The notes under the pieces were generated by a model. The model was not told the DNA's origin, did not search any database, and was given only the letters and a program-made list of their open reading frames with translations. This document shows positions 15,331-23,646 of a stretch of 64,000 nucleotides of DNA, in pieces (the stretch's first letter is position 1; each line of letters starts with the position of its first letter). The position numbers were made by a program, and so were the translations under genes. Source of the stretch: Candidatus Thermodiscus eudorianus (GTDB lineage Archaea > Thermoproteota > Thermoprotei_A > Sulfolobales > Acidilobaceae); contig WAOW01000006.1 of assembly GCA_015521085.1 (NCBI GenBank), positions 186,001 to 250,000 on the forward strand. Reading direction: 5' to 3'.

Positions 15331-16061
15331 AAGAGTAGTCTCTGGGAGTTGAGCCGAGCCACCTCTTCTACCTTCCCTATCGGGACCCCCTTTAGCTCGG
15401 CTACAAGCTTTATAGAGCCGGGTATCATCCTGGGGGTGAGCCTTAGCCCTCTATAGTTGTAGGGGCCGTCGCTCTCGAAGACCATGGCTTCTAGTGGGGC
15501 CTGGAAGGCTACCCGGCGGTGTTTCTCCTGGATCCTTACCGCCGGGTTTATCGATATGTAGTAGCCGTTCCCTGCTATGACCGGTATAAGGTCTAGGGGG
15601 CCGGTGTACCAGTGGAACATTGCCCTGGCAACGCCGAGGTCCACTATTATCTTCAGGGCGTCTCGCCAGGCGTTTGGGGAGTGTATTGTCATGTAGGAGT
15701 CTGTCTCCCGGGCTAGGCCGGCGAACGTCTTAAAAACCTCTACCTGGGCGTTCCACGTCTCTGCTGGCACGAATTTCTTGTCAAGCCCAACCTCGCCAAT
15801 ACACTCCAGGTCCAGCCTGTAGAAGGCCCTGGCCACCTCGTAGGCCTCCTGGAGGCTTCCGCCTCCCCGGAAGTTCCAGGGGTGGTAGCCTGCGCATGCT
15901 ATCACGTTCCCGAAGCTCTTAGCCAGCTCTACTGTAGCGGTCAGGCTTTCTAGGTCGTCGCTCACCGCGACCAGGACAGTGTCGTTGGCTTCTAGGGCTT
16001 CTTCAGGGTCCTCGAACTCGTGGAGGTGTATGTGCATGTCATAGTACCTGGCTGGCTTCAC
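15327..16061 (-). CDS. TatD-family metal-dependent hydrolase
   Basis: A 244-aa TIM-barrel hydrolase of the TatD group. Metal and catalytic landmarks: DMHIHLHEF (HxH at residues 10-12), AGYHPWNF, CIGEVGLDKKF (catalytic Glu/Asp region), MTIHSPNAW, AMFHWYTGP and FESDGPYNYRG (Asp). TatD proteins are 3'-5' exonucleases or endonucleases on DNA in several organisms; the archaeal members are less characterised. Third gene of an overlapping operon (threonine synthase, flippase-like, TatD), its ATG being inside the upstream gene by 23 bp. Confidence 0.88.
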   Translation of the reverse strand: MKPARYYDMHIHLHEFEDPEEALEANDTVLVAVSDDLESLTATVELAKSFGNVIACAGYHPWNFRGGGSLQEAYEVARAFYRLDLECIGEVGLDKKFVPAETWNAQVEVFKTFAGLARETDSYMTIHSPNAWRDALKIIVDLGVARAMFHWYTGPLDLIPVIAGNGYYISINPAVRIQEKHRRVAFQAPLEAMVFESDGPYNYRGLRLTPRMIPGSIKLVAELKGVPIGKVEEVARLNSQRLLF

Positions 16062-17037
16062 AGGTCTTCACCTCCGTCTCCAATAGAGACCTAGCGTATT
16101 CCCTGACCCTGCCGAGTAGGAGTAGTATGAGGAGGCCCGGTATAAGGCTGAACACCACATACGTTATACGCCACCATACGAGTAACGCCGGGTCTAGCAC
16201 CCCGGTCAGCCCGTACTCGAAGAACAACGCGCCGCCGGGAGTGGGACTCATGACCATGACATTCGATATCTCAAGGGCTAGAAAGCTCTTCCACACGGAC
16301 TCCAGCATGCTCCAGCCAGGCTCTATGGTCGCCGAGTGCGAGAGGACTAGTATGGAGTAGGTCTCCACGATATGGGCGGCCAGGGTGAGTGTGAGCCCTA
16401 TCGTGAACACGAGCCTGTTCCTCAGTATCGATGACATGCTTTTGAGGAACTTGTCCCGCTGCCTTAGCAGGTAGCATGCGTAGTCGGTCTTGACCCTTCT
16501 ATTGACGAATTTAACGAACCTATCGGTCCGAACCCAGCCGATCCCGCCAAGCCAGAGGCTGGCCAAGAACAACGATGTCAGGAACGCCAGCCAGGTTGCC
16601 GGTAGGAGGGGTATTGTCAGTATCAGTGTTACAGCTATTGGGAGGAAGGTGTCGAAGAGGCTCTCGATAGTTGTTATACCGAAGGCTGATCCCGGCTCCA
16701 TGTTGGAGGCCGCCGCGATCACCGCGGCCCTGGCGGGCGTGGCCCCGGAGTACGCTGGCGTGAGCACGCCGAAGAACCTGCCGACTAGCCTGGCTGTCAG
16801 GGCCCAGTGGAGGGGGACCCTCAATCCATAGCTCCTGGCGAAGAGTGTGAGGCGCACCGCCTTAACCAGCTCGGCTAGGAAGAGGAAGAGCATGGCCACC
16901 ACGACGGACGAGTCCATCTCCAGTACCAGGTGTAGGAGCCTTGAGGGACCCCCGGTTAGGTGGATGAGGCTAAGCCCGGACAGCGTGAAGAGCACGACGG
17001 CCCCAGCGATCAGCGTCCTCTGGCTACCCGACCTCAA
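16039..17037 (-). CDS. UPF0104 / lysylphosphatidylglycerol synthase TM-region-like membrane protein
   Basis: A 332-aa integral membrane protein with about eight hydrophobic segments. Family signatures are visible: VRLTLFARSYGLRVP, the TPAYSGATPARAAV stretch and SNVMVMSPTPGGALFFEYGL, the last matching the conserved PTPGG...E motif of the UPF0104/LPG synthase TM domain. Archaeal relatives (AglD-linked or stand-alone) are suspected flippases or lipid-linked sugar handlers; there is no lysyltransferase domain here. Overlaps both operon neighbours (14 bp and 23 bp). Confidence 0.83.
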   Translation of the reverse strand: MRSGSQRTLIAGAVVLFTLSGLSLIHLTGGPSRLLHLVLEMDSSVVVAMLFLFLAELVKAVRLTLFARSYGLRVPLHWALTARLVGRFFGVLTPAYSGATPARAAVIAAASNMEPGSAFGITTIESLFDTFLPIAVTLILTIPLLPATWLAFLTSLFLASLWLGGIGWVRTDRFVKFVNRRVKTDYACYLLRQRDKFLKSMSSILRNRLVFTIGLTLTLAAHIVETYSILVLSHSATIEPGWSMLESVWKSFLALEISNVMVMSPTPGGALFFEYGLTGVLDPALLVWWRITYVVFSLIPGLLILLLLGRVREYARSLLETEVKTCEASQVL

Positions 17038-18007
17038 CCTCCTCAGCCATCTTATCGTGGTACTTTAACCCGCTGCCTGTGAGGATCAAGATAGAGTTGT
17101 GAGCATCTAAAGCGTCGGCCGCCGCATATACAGAGGCGCTGGAGGGCTCCACTATTAAACCCCTCAAAGCCAATCGACGCCAAGCAACACGGACGTACTC
17201 GTCCCCCACTATGACAACCCCCTCCGTGGCCGCCTCCACCATATCCCTCAGCCGGGGAGGGTCCCTCAAGACCAGTGCATCCAGCAGGGAGCCCTGGGAG
17301 CCGAGCCTCTCCAACACCCTAACCCTCCCATCTAGGCTGGCGGCCAGGGGAGACTGGACGGCTACTATCCTAGGCTCTATCCCTGCTTCGATCAAGCCCC
17401 TGTAGATGCCTACAATAAGGGACCCGCTGCTAGCGGGGGCGAAGACTAGCCTATCCCGGGCGGCCTCCCCCAGCTCTCTGCCTAGAGTCTTTATACCCTC
17501 CAGGAATACTGGGCTGGTCGAGTGGGCTACATAGAAGCACCTCTCGGCGTCTCTCCTCGCGGCCTCCGATGCCTCCTCCCTGGTAGGGTGTATGGCGACT
17601 TCTGCTCCCATGAATCGTAGGAGCGCTAGCTTCCCCGGAGATATGGTTAGAGGCACGTGTACCCTGGCCTTCATACCATACCAGCCAGCGTAGGCTACGG
17701 TGGAGATCGCGGTGTTGCCGCTTGAATCCTCGACTACGCACTTATAGTCTAGAGTATGGGCTAGGTGAATGGAGTATGCCGTGCCCCTGTCTTTGAAGCT
17801 CCCAGTAGGGTTGAGATACTCTAGCTTGTAGAGGGTCCCTCTACTGTCTTCTACTAGAGGCGTGTCTCCCTCTCCCAATACAGGCCTTCTAGGTACTGGG
17901 AGGGTCCCTCTAGCCTCCAGGGGGCCGCCGCACCTGGGGCAGAAGGGGTGGTACTCCTCGCTCCCACCGGTCCATCCGCAACGGGGGCAGTAGAGTCTCC
18001 AGGCCAA
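17024..18007 (-). CDS. thrC: Threonine synthase-like PLP enzyme with N-terminal zinc ribbon
   Basis: A 327-aa fold-type II PLP enzyme. N-terminal zinc ribbon with CPRC (7, 10) and CPRC (23, 26); PLP-binding Lys in NPTGSFKDRG (about residues 67-76); Asn-loop SSGNTAIS; phosphate-binding loop APASSGSLIVGI. It would convert O-phosphohomoserine to threonine, though cysteate synthase and related paralogues share the same layout. At 327 aa it is shorter than typical threonine synthase, consistent with compact crenarchaeal forms. First gene of the operon. Confidence 0.83.
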   Translation of the reverse strand: MAWRLYCPRCGWTGGSEEYHPFCPRCGGPLEARGTLPVPRRPVLGEGDTPLVEDSRGTLYKLEYLNPTGSFKDRGTAYSIHLAHTLDYKCVVEDSSGNTAISTVAYAGWYGMKARVHVPLTISPGKLALLRFMGAEVAIHPTREEASEAARRDAERCFYVAHSTSPVFLEGIKTLGRELGEAARDRLVFAPASSGSLIVGIYRGLIEAGIEPRIVAVQSPLAASLDGRVRVLERLGSQGSLLDALVLRDPPRLRDMVEAATEGVVIVGDEYVRVAWRRLALRGLIVEPSSASVYAAADALDAHNSILILTGSGLKYHDKMAEEVEVG

Positions 18008-18077
18008 GACTTACCTTCCCGTCTACCATGCAATTGTACTGGACTGGTAAAATAACCCGGGTAACTGGCTGTTTGGT

Positions 18078-19046
18078 TTAAAGGGATAGGAGGGCCGTCA
18101 CGGGTACGTGGGCTTTGAGGTTTCTGAGGACTGGTGTGAAGCCTAGCTTCTCGTAGAGGGGTTGTGCCTTGGGCACGCTGTCTAGGACGAGAGTGTCTAT
18201 TCCCATGTGCTCTAAGACCGCTTTGGCCCTGGATAAGAGGTAGCTTCCAATCCCCCTGCCCTGGTATTTCCTGCGTGTGGCTAGCAGGGATACATAGCCG
18301 ACCCTCCTGCCACCCGATACTTCGTAGTGGTTTATCTCCGCTAGCCCTGCTATCCCCTCTTCTCCCAGGAGGGTGATTATGAAGTATTCGCCGGGGTGCT
18401 CGGTGAACATGAGTTTATAGTAGTTCCATGCGTTGGCTAGCTCCCAGTCCCCCGAGCCCGGGTATATAGAGAAGGCATCGTTTACAGCGCCTCTAATCTC
18501 GTCTACGAGGTTTATGTCGGGGAGGTTTAGGATAACCTCCTCTCTGAAGCCCGGGGGCGGCGTTGACTTGAGGGACCCCCTGAACTCCATTAGCGATCCC
18601 GAGTGCGCGTAGAGGGCTCTCCCACCCAGTATGTTCTCTACGGCGAGGTGGATTCTTGAGTATTCCCTCCCGATGTATATGGTGGCTGGGTCGATAGCCT
18701 TATCGTAGTAGGCCAGGGTCTCTCCTATCCAGTGGAGGAGTAGCCTTAGAGCCTCGGTATAGAGCGGCTCCGGGGTCTCCGGGTCTATAGTTACTCGGCC
18801 TCCTCCTGGCTCGTAGTCGTCCATCGCCCATGCCATTGCATAGCCCACGACCTCTCCCGTGCTTGTCTCGGCTATCGCCGTCTCTAGGGGGTCATACTCT
18901 GGGTCGCTCTTGAGCCACGATTCTATTTCCTCTGGTGTTGGCCTGGGATAGTAGTTTATATAGTTGTTTTCCTCATATACTTTGGATAGTATTATTGAGG
19001 CCTCGTTCACGTAGTCGAGTAGGTTATGGGATAGTCTAAGCGACAT
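18078..19046 (-). CDS. Tandem GNAT acetyltransferase
   Basis: A 322-aa protein with two GNAT-like halves. The C-terminal half (about 170-322) is a complete domain with acetyl-CoA motif RRKYQGRGIGSYLLSRA and LYEKLGFTP at the end. The N-terminal half (about 1-160) has GNAT-like strands (ETAIAETSTGEVVGYAM) but no clear Q/RxxGxG loop, so it is probably a degenerate, structural or substrate-binding half. Substrate unknown; monocistronic. Confidence 0.8.
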   Translation of the reverse strand: MSLRLSHNLLDYVNEASIILSKVYEENNYINYYPRPTPEEIESWLKSDPEYDPLETAIAETSTGEVVGYAMAWAMDDYEPGGGRVTIDPETPEPLYTEALRLLLHWIGETLAYYDKAIDPATIYIGREYSRIHLAVENILGGRALYAHSGSLMEFRGSLKSTPPPGFREEVILNLPDINLVDEIRGAVNDAFSIYPGSGDWELANAWNYYKLMFTEHPGEYFIITLLGEEGIAGLAEINHYEVSGGRRVGYVSLLATRRKYQGRGIGSYLLSRAKAVLEHMGIDTLVLDSVPKAQPLYEKLGFTPVLRNLKAHVPVTALLSL

Positions 19047-19160
19047 GGAGGGACCCTCCGAGGGAGTACAGGTTTCCCAGGGCGGGCTGGGAGGCCTGGT
19101 ATACTAGGGGTTGTATAGAGTTTAAGGTTGGTGTCTAGGAGCGTCTTGGCGGGGAAACCG

Positions 19161-19433
19161 TTACTCTTCCTGCTCTACCTTTCTATGCTGTGCCTCTAGC
19201 ACGTTGAATACGACTTGTGCAAGGTGTTCTGGCTTAGTGTAGAATTTGTCGTATAGGTATTTCTGGCCTTGGAAGCTTATCTCGATATTGTCCCCCGTGT
19301 CCCTGATCGTCATGTACACCTGTCCTCCCTTCATTAGGCTGAACGACGACTTGCCGCGTGGCAGTATCTTCAGCCCGTACTTTGAGGCTTCTTCCCTGAC
19401 TAGCTTCTTCACCTCGTCTATGTACTCGCTCAT
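19161..19433 (-). CDS. Small conserved-looking protein of unknown function
   Basis: A 90-aa charged, soluble protein with an N-terminal helix (DEVKKLVREEASKYGLKI), a beta meander (SFSLMKGGQVYMTIRDTGD...IEISFQGQKY) and a C-terminal helix ending in acidic residues. A TATA-like TATATTTAAAA on the minus strand at about 19470-19482 gives a short leader. I recognise no family; the alternating strands could be a small nucleic-acid or protein-binding fold, which I cannot support further. Confidence 0.6.
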   Translation of the reverse strand: MSEYIDEVKKLVREEASKYGLKILPRGKSSFSLMKGGQVYMTIRDTGDNIEISFQGQKYLYDKFYTKPEHLAQVVFNVLEAQHRKVEQEE

Positions 19434-19581
19434 ACATTACACCCGAATAGGTCCGGCGGCTTCTCGGGTTTTAAATATATCCCCCTACTTGGGCTTACAA
19501 AGACACCGGCCTCGTAGGAATATTATCCAAGGTATGCAACTGTATTTACGCGAGGCATAGGAGAAGGGGTGAGTTCTACAA

Positions 19582-21603
19582 ATGGTAAAGGTGGACGAGA
19601 TAAAGACTATAACCGTGGTTGGAGCCGGGACTATGGGCCATGGGATCGCCGAAGTAGCGGCCATGGCAGGGTACAAGGTCTACCTGGCCGATATAAAGAA
19701 GGAGATACTCGACAACGCCCTGGAGAAGATCAAGTGGAGCCTAACGAAGCTGGCCGAGAAGGGAGTGCTCCGGGACAGCGTCGACACAGTCATGGCCCGT
19801 ATAACCCCTATCGTAAACCTGGACGAGCAGGGCAACTATACCGAGGAGTTCGCCAAAGCCCTAGAGGAGACCGACTTCATGATAGAGGCCATAATAGAAC
19901 GGCTAGACCTAAAACAGAAACTCTTCGCCTTCGCCGACGAGCACGCGCCGGAACACGCCATACTAGCCACCAACACCAGCAGCCTGCCTATAACGGAGAT
20001 AGCATCTGCGACCAAGAGGCCCGAGAAGGTAGTCGGCATGCACTTCTTCAACCCACCACCGCTAATGCCGCTAGTCGAGATAATCAGAGGAGAGAAGACT
20101 AGCGACGAGACCGTCGAGGTCACTGTAGCGCTCTCGAAGAAATTCGGGAAACAGCCAGTTATAGTCAAGAAGGACGTCCCAGGCTTCATAGTGAACAGGA
20201 TACTGGGCAGGTTCCTGAACACCGGCTGCCACCTAGTAGCCAAGGGCAAGGCGACCATAGAGGAGGTAGACGCTACCGTAAAGTACGTGCTGGGCCTCCC
20301 AATGGGCATATTCGAGCTGAGCGACTACTCGGGCATAGACGTCTTCTACTACGTGTTCCAGGCAATGAAGGAGAGGGGCTTCAAGACAACCCCCTGTCCG
20401 CTCTACGAGGAGAAGTTCAAGAAGAACGAGCTAGGCATGAAGACAGGCAAGGGCTTCTACCAGTACCCAGCCCCAGGCAAGTACGCCAGGCCAAACATAC
20501 CAAAGGACCTAGCCGGCAAGGTCGACCCAGTGCTCCTAGTGGCACCCGCCGTTAACGAGGCCGCATGGCTCCTCAGGAACGATGTGGCCAGCAAGGAGGA
20601 CATCGATAAGGCCGTCAAGCTAGGGCTCGGATGGCCCAAGGGAGTACTAGAGTACGCGGACGAGTTCGGGATAGACGCCATAGTAGAGGCCCTGAAGAAG
20701 CTGAAGGAGGACCTAGGCCTCGAAGAGATGGAGCCAGACCCACTCCTACTAGAGATGGTAGAGAAGGGAGAGCTCGGCAGGAAGACGGGTAAGGGCTTCT
20801 ACGAGTATGGAGAGATCGAGGAGATCAAGAAGAAGACCATCATAATAAGGAAGGAGAAGCCTATAGCATGGATAGTCCTCAACAGGCCCAGGAAATACAA
20901 CGCGCTAAGCCCAGAGCTACTAAAGGAGCTGGGAGAATCCCTCGACGAGCTGGAAGAGGACCCGGACGTGAGGGTAGTCATACTCAAGGGCGAGGGCAGG
21001 GCCTTCAGCGCTGGAGCCGACGTAACAGCCTTCGCCGGGGTGACGCCGATAGACGTGGCCAAGTTCTCCAGGAGGTTCCAGGAACTGACCCTCAAGATGC
21101 AGTTCTACACCAAGCCGATAATCGTAGCCATACACGGCTACGCCCTCGGGGGAGGCCTTGAGATAGCCATGAGCGGCGACATAAGGATCGCTAGCGAGGA
21201 CGCCATGCTGGGCCAGCCAGAGATAAACCTCGGCTTCATACCGGGCGCGGGAGGCACCCAGAGACTGCCCAGGCTCGTGGGTAGAGGAAAGGCCAAGGAA
21301 CTCATATTCACAGGAGACATGATACCCGCCTCCGAAGCCTACAGGATAGGGTTAGTCGACAAGGTGGTACCACCGGAGAGACTAGACCAGGAGGCTAGGG
21401 CGCTCGCATTGAAGCTCGCCGAGAAGCCGCCGCTAGCCCTGATGGCGGCCAAGTACGCTGTAGAATACGGGCTAGAGTCCAACATATGGGCGGGCCTAAG
21501 CCTCGAAGCACACCTATTCGCCCTACTCTTCAGCACCGAGGACGTTATCGAGGGCGTAACGGCATTCCTGGAGAAGAGGAAGCCCAAGTTCAAAGGCAGA
21601 TAG
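19582..21603 (+). CDS. Bifunctional (S)-3-hydroxybutyryl-CoA dehydrogenase / crotonyl-CoA hydratase fusion
   Basis: A 673-aa fusion. N-terminal 3-hydroxyacyl-CoA dehydrogenase (about 1-405): NAD motif GAGTMGHGIAEVAAMAG (residues 13-29), NTSSLPITEIA, MHFFNPPPLMPLVEI and GFIVNRIL; two repeats of the HAD C-terminal domain, each ending GKGFYQYP / GKGFYEYG. C-terminal crotonase domain (about 415-673): IHGYALGGGLEIAMSGDIR oxyanion loop and GQPEINLGFIPGAGGTQRL with the catalytic Glu. The domain order matches the crenarchaeal enzyme turning crotonyl-CoA into acetoacetyl-CoA in 4-hydroxybutyrate CO2-fixation cycles; fatty-acid type beta-oxidation is an alternative. GGGGTGA at 19565-19571 supports ATG 19582. 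Confidence 0.92.
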   Translation: MVKVDEIKTITVVGAGTMGHGIAEVAAMAGYKVYLADIKKEILDNALEKIKWSLTKLAEKGVLRDSVDTVMARITPIVNLDEQGNYTEEFAKALEETDFMIEAIIERLDLKQKLFAFADEHAPEHAILATNTSSLPITEIASATKRPEKVVGMHFFNPPPLMPLVEIIRGEKTSDETVEVTVALSKKFGKQPVIVKKDVPGFIVNRILGRFLNTGCHLVAKGKATIEEVDATVKYVLGLPMGIFELSDYSGIDVFYYVFQAMKERGFKTTPCPLYEEKFKKNELGMKTGKGFYQYPAPGKYARPNIPKDLAGKVDPVLLVAPAVNEAAWLLRNDVASKEDIDKAVKLGLGWPKGVLEYADEFGIDAIVEALKKLKEDLGLEEMEPDPLLLEMVEKGELGRKTGKGFYEYGEIEEIKKKTIIIRKEKPIAWIVLNRPRKYNALSPELLKELGESLDELEEDPDVRVVILKGEGRAFSAGADVTAFAGVTPIDVAKFSRRFQELTLKMQFYTKPIIVAIHGYALGGGLEIAMSGDIRIASEDAMLGQPEINLGFIPGAGGTQRLPRLVGRGKAKELIFTGDMIPASEAYRIGLVDKVVPPERLDQEARALALKLAEKPPLALMAAKYAVEYGLESNIWAGLSLEAHLFALLFSTEDVIEGVTAFLEKRKPKFKGR

Positions 21604-21732
21604 CCCCGGGGGCAACACCCTCTCCTTTTTATCCAGTCGTATCTTCTCCAGCACACCCCTCTAACGCGTTCGAGACTCTCATAACCATTATTAAATACGG
21701 AGAGACACATAAGAGTATACAGGGGCCCCTAT

Positions 21733-22080
21733 ATGGCGAGCGAACTCCTCCAGCCACCACCAGAACCACTAGACATAAAGAAGGCACTACGAATCCTACT
21801 GGAGAGCCAGGGCAAGGCAAAATACATAGTATTCGCGGGGAACCAGCTCCCGAAATACCTCTGGGACCACTGGTCAGAGGAACTCCACAGGCTAGGGCTG
21901 AAATGGCAAGACCTACTACAAGCGCTATCAAGGAACACCGACAAGGCACTAGCCTGGATAGCGGGAGAAGCCTCCTGGAAAGAACTAGTCCATACCATAA
22001 CCAGAGACCTCCTAGCAAGATCAGAGGAAAGAGAAGAGAAGAAGAGAGGACCAACGCGCACACTAGTAGACTACCTCTAG
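21733..22080 (+). CDS. Hypothetical 115-aa protein at the border of the accessory island
   Basis: Hydrophilic, mostly helical protein with an aromatic core patch (YIVFAGNQLPKYLWDHWSEE) and a highly charged tail (ARSEEREEKKRGP). ATG 21733 lies 39 bp after an ATTAAATAC box, giving a short leader. Both strands are open here, but only this one has a promoter and host-like codons. No family recognised. It sits at the left edge of a region rich in toxin-antitoxin genes and tRNA debris, so it may be accessory DNA. Confidence 0.55.
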   Translation: MASELLQPPPEPLDIKKALRILLESQGKAKYIVFAGNQLPKYLWDHWSEELHRLGLKWQDLLQALSRNTDKALAWIAGEASWKELVHTITRDLLARSEEREEKKRGPTRTLVDYL

Positions 22081-22194
22081 GAAACCCAAGTAAAATCCAC
22101 GAGAATAACTATAATCCCTCTCAACCGCTAAAGCAACATTGAAGGATCTACTAGACAACCAGGACTGGCTAGACCTTCTGTAATTATATCTATA

Positions 22195-22222
22195 ATTATA
22201 TACTGATACTGATTATATACTG
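22195..22222 (+). promoter_or_regulatory. AT-rich direct repeats in the vapB upstream region
   Basis: ATTATATACTG occurs twice (22195-22205 and 22212-22222), 17 bp apart start to start, inside a longer AT stretch. One copy is a plausible TATA element for vapB; the repeat could also be an autoregulatory binding site for the antitoxin (inference). Confidence 0.45.
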
Positions 22223-22304
22223 TAGTAGTGGCTTGTTTTGCGTGTGCTAGTGTCTTTAAGGTTTGAGCGGGAATCTACTAGTTAGAGTGGTGATTACGGT
22301 TTGG

Positions 22305-22532
22305 GTGGTTAAGCCGAGAACTATTACGGTTAAGCTACCTCCTTGGATCTCGGAGGAGGAGGCCTGGAGAGTTGTAGAAGAGATAGTAGCGAGGCTATGG
22401 GGTCGAGTGAGCATCGAGGAGGTTCGATCGAAACTCGGCGTGAGAAGGGAGCAACTCTTAGAGGACATAGAGGAGGCAGGAGAACATGATATAGAGGAGC
22501 TGCGTAAACGCGTGAGGGAACGACTGCCTTGA
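22305..22532 (+). CDS. VapB-like antitoxin
   Basis: About 75 aa: a short N-terminal beta segment (PRTITVKLPPWISEEEAWRV) then charged helices (IEEVRSKLGVRREQLLEDIE) as in archaeal antitoxins paired with PIN toxins, whose C-terminus wraps the toxin. GGTGAT at 22289-22294 favours GTG 22305; a TTG at 22263 and GTGs at 22287/22290 are also in frame. Its TGA stop overlaps the TTG start of the downstream PIN gene (TTGA), the usual coupling of vapBC. The partner toxin is frameshifted, so this antitoxin may be orphaned. Confidence 0.7.
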   Translation: MVKPRTITVKLPPWISEEEAWRVVEEIVARLWGRVSIEEVRSKLGVRREQLLEDIEEAGEHDIEELRKRVRERLP

Positions 22533-22838
22533 CGGTACTAGACACCAGCGTTGTAATAGATAGGGTCCGCGAGAGAGTCCATAACCGAGGATATAACGAT
22601 TGTAACCCTTGTAGAGTATCCCCGGATAGTGTACTATAAGCGCTTCCAGGGCAACGTTATATTCCCCGTGGAGCAAGACTATCTTACAGTCCATAAGCTC
22701 CAACTGCAACTACTAAGGAGAGGACAGCCACAAGCATTCGCCGGCCTACTAATTGCCTCCATAGCACTAAACAGGAGAGAAAAGCTGATAATGAAAGACA
22801 AAGACTTCGAAATAATAGCTAAGGTAGCCCCGAACTAG
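22529..22838 (+). pseudogene. VapC-like PIN-domain toxin, frameshifted
   Basis: The N-terminus LTVLDTSVVIDRVRE (TTG 22529) carries the first PIN aspartate, but the frame is lost at about 22571-22581 (GAGAGAGTCC). The rest of a PIN domain resumes one base later: ITEDITIVTLVEYPRIVYY (conserved Glu in VEYP) to KDKDFEIIAKVAPN. In addition the conserved Asp normally preceding LLIAA is Gly here (AGLLIAS, codon GGC). A one-base insertion plus loss of a catalytic residue argues for a genuine pseudogene rather than a sequencing slip, although the shift alone could be an error. Confidence 0.78.
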
Positions 22839-22945
22839 GCTATGAGTTCGAGTTAGAATTAAAACCGGCTAGAGAAGTGCAGATGTTTAGGCGTAAAGGT
22901 TGCTTACAGAAGAATACAAAATATACAGCGCAACACACAATTATA

Positions 22946-22982
22946 CCGGCGGGATTCGAACCCGCGACCACTGGCTTACAAG
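22946..22982 (-). repeat. Partial tRNA-Thr copy (37 bp), putative attachment-site remnant
   Basis: Exact 37-bp match to 23655-23691 within the intact tRNA-Thr, in the same orientation. It covers the anticodon loop through the T-arm into the 3' acceptor strand, then diverges on both sides. This is the segment duplicated when tyrosine integrases insert into tRNA 3' halves. Confidence 0.85.
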
Positions 22983-23104
22983 ATCGAAGATGTGGATACC
23001 AACGCTACATGCTACAGAAAGCCATATGAGACCTGAAAGGTTCACAAACTACCACGGATTTTATCCTGGAACTGTATTATAGGTTTGAGGGGTGTTCTTC
23101 TGGG

Positions 23105-23341
23105 ATGCGTGTTAGGGTTATTGTCTGGCGTGAGGAGGACACGTATGTGGCTAGAGAGATTGCTACAGGGGTTACTAGCCAGGGTAGAACTGTCGAGGAG
23201 GCCGTCGAGAATCTCCGAGAAGCACTAGAGCTATACCTGGAGGAGGCTCCTGAGGCGTTAGAGAAGCTGGAGCAACTCGATCGAGGCATTGTGGGTGTGC
23301 TGGAGGTTGAAGCAAAGGCTCCCAAGACTGTCAGGGCGTGA
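23105..23341 (+). CDS. hicB: HicB-family antitoxin
   Basis: A 78-aa partial RNase H-like fold protein: beta strands VRVIVWREEDTYVAREI, the VTSQGRTVEEAVENLREALE motif (the S-x-G-x-T-xx-EA-xx-N pattern typical of HicB), then a Glu-rich helix. No C-terminal DNA-binding domain is present, so it is the minimal form. It lies directly upstream of hicA with a 35-bp overlap and both sit between the two tRNA-Thr repeats. Confidence 0.85.
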   Translation: MRVRVIVWREEDTYVAREIATGVTSQGRTVEEAVENLREALELYLEEAPEALEKLEQLDRGIVGVLEVEAKAPKTVRA

Positions 23342-23552
23342 AGTCGTAGAGCTGCTCGTCAGGAAACTCGGGTTCGCTGTGAGGAGACAACGTGGGAGTC
23401 ACGTAGTCCTAGCCAAGTACACTGGTGATAGGAAGATCGTAACTGTCGTGCCACTCCACCCAGAGCTAAAGCCTGGTACTCTTCTTGGAGTGCTTGAACT
23501 GGCAGGAATAGATAGGGAAGAATTCCTGAAAGTATACGAGGAGGACTGTTAG
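23307..23552 (+). CDS. hicA: HicA-family mRNA interferase toxin
   Basis: About 81 aa, dsRBD-like HicA fold: LPRLSGREVVELLVRKLGF first helix, then RQRGSHVVLAKYTG with the catalytic His in GSH, TVVPLHPELKPGTLLGVLE and the final IDREEFLKVY helix. HicA cleaves mRNA and is neutralised by HicB. TTG 23307 gives the standard N-terminus (KQRLPRLSG); the frame is open slightly upstream (TTG 23289). All key residues are present, so the pair looks functional. Confidence 0.88.
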   Translation: MKQRLPRLSGREVVELLVRKLGFAVRRQRGSHVVLAKYTGDRKIVTVVPLHPELKPGTLLGVLELAGIDREEFLKVYEEDC

Positions 23553-23646
23553 AATGGACCTTGCTGATCGATCGCTATATAGAGTTACTGTTATCGACGC
23601 CTTAAGCAAATACATTCTATACAATCGTAAGACAGCGGGGGAATTG

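Noticed and set aside
21629-22063. Minus-strand ORFs overlapping the 115-aa protein at 21,733
   Set aside because: Product is Leu/Val/Ser/Gly-skewed low complexity typical of antisense; the plus ORF has a TATA box and balanced composition.
22120-22182. Short KDLLDNQDWLDLL-like frame before the vapB region
   Set aside because: Only 14 codons from a TTG and no homologous partner visible; may be a remnant, but cannot be supported as a gene.
23289-23306. HicA starting at TTG 23289 instead of 23307
   Set aside because: The extra WVCWR residues are unlike HicA N-termini; 23307 gives the standard LPRLSG start.
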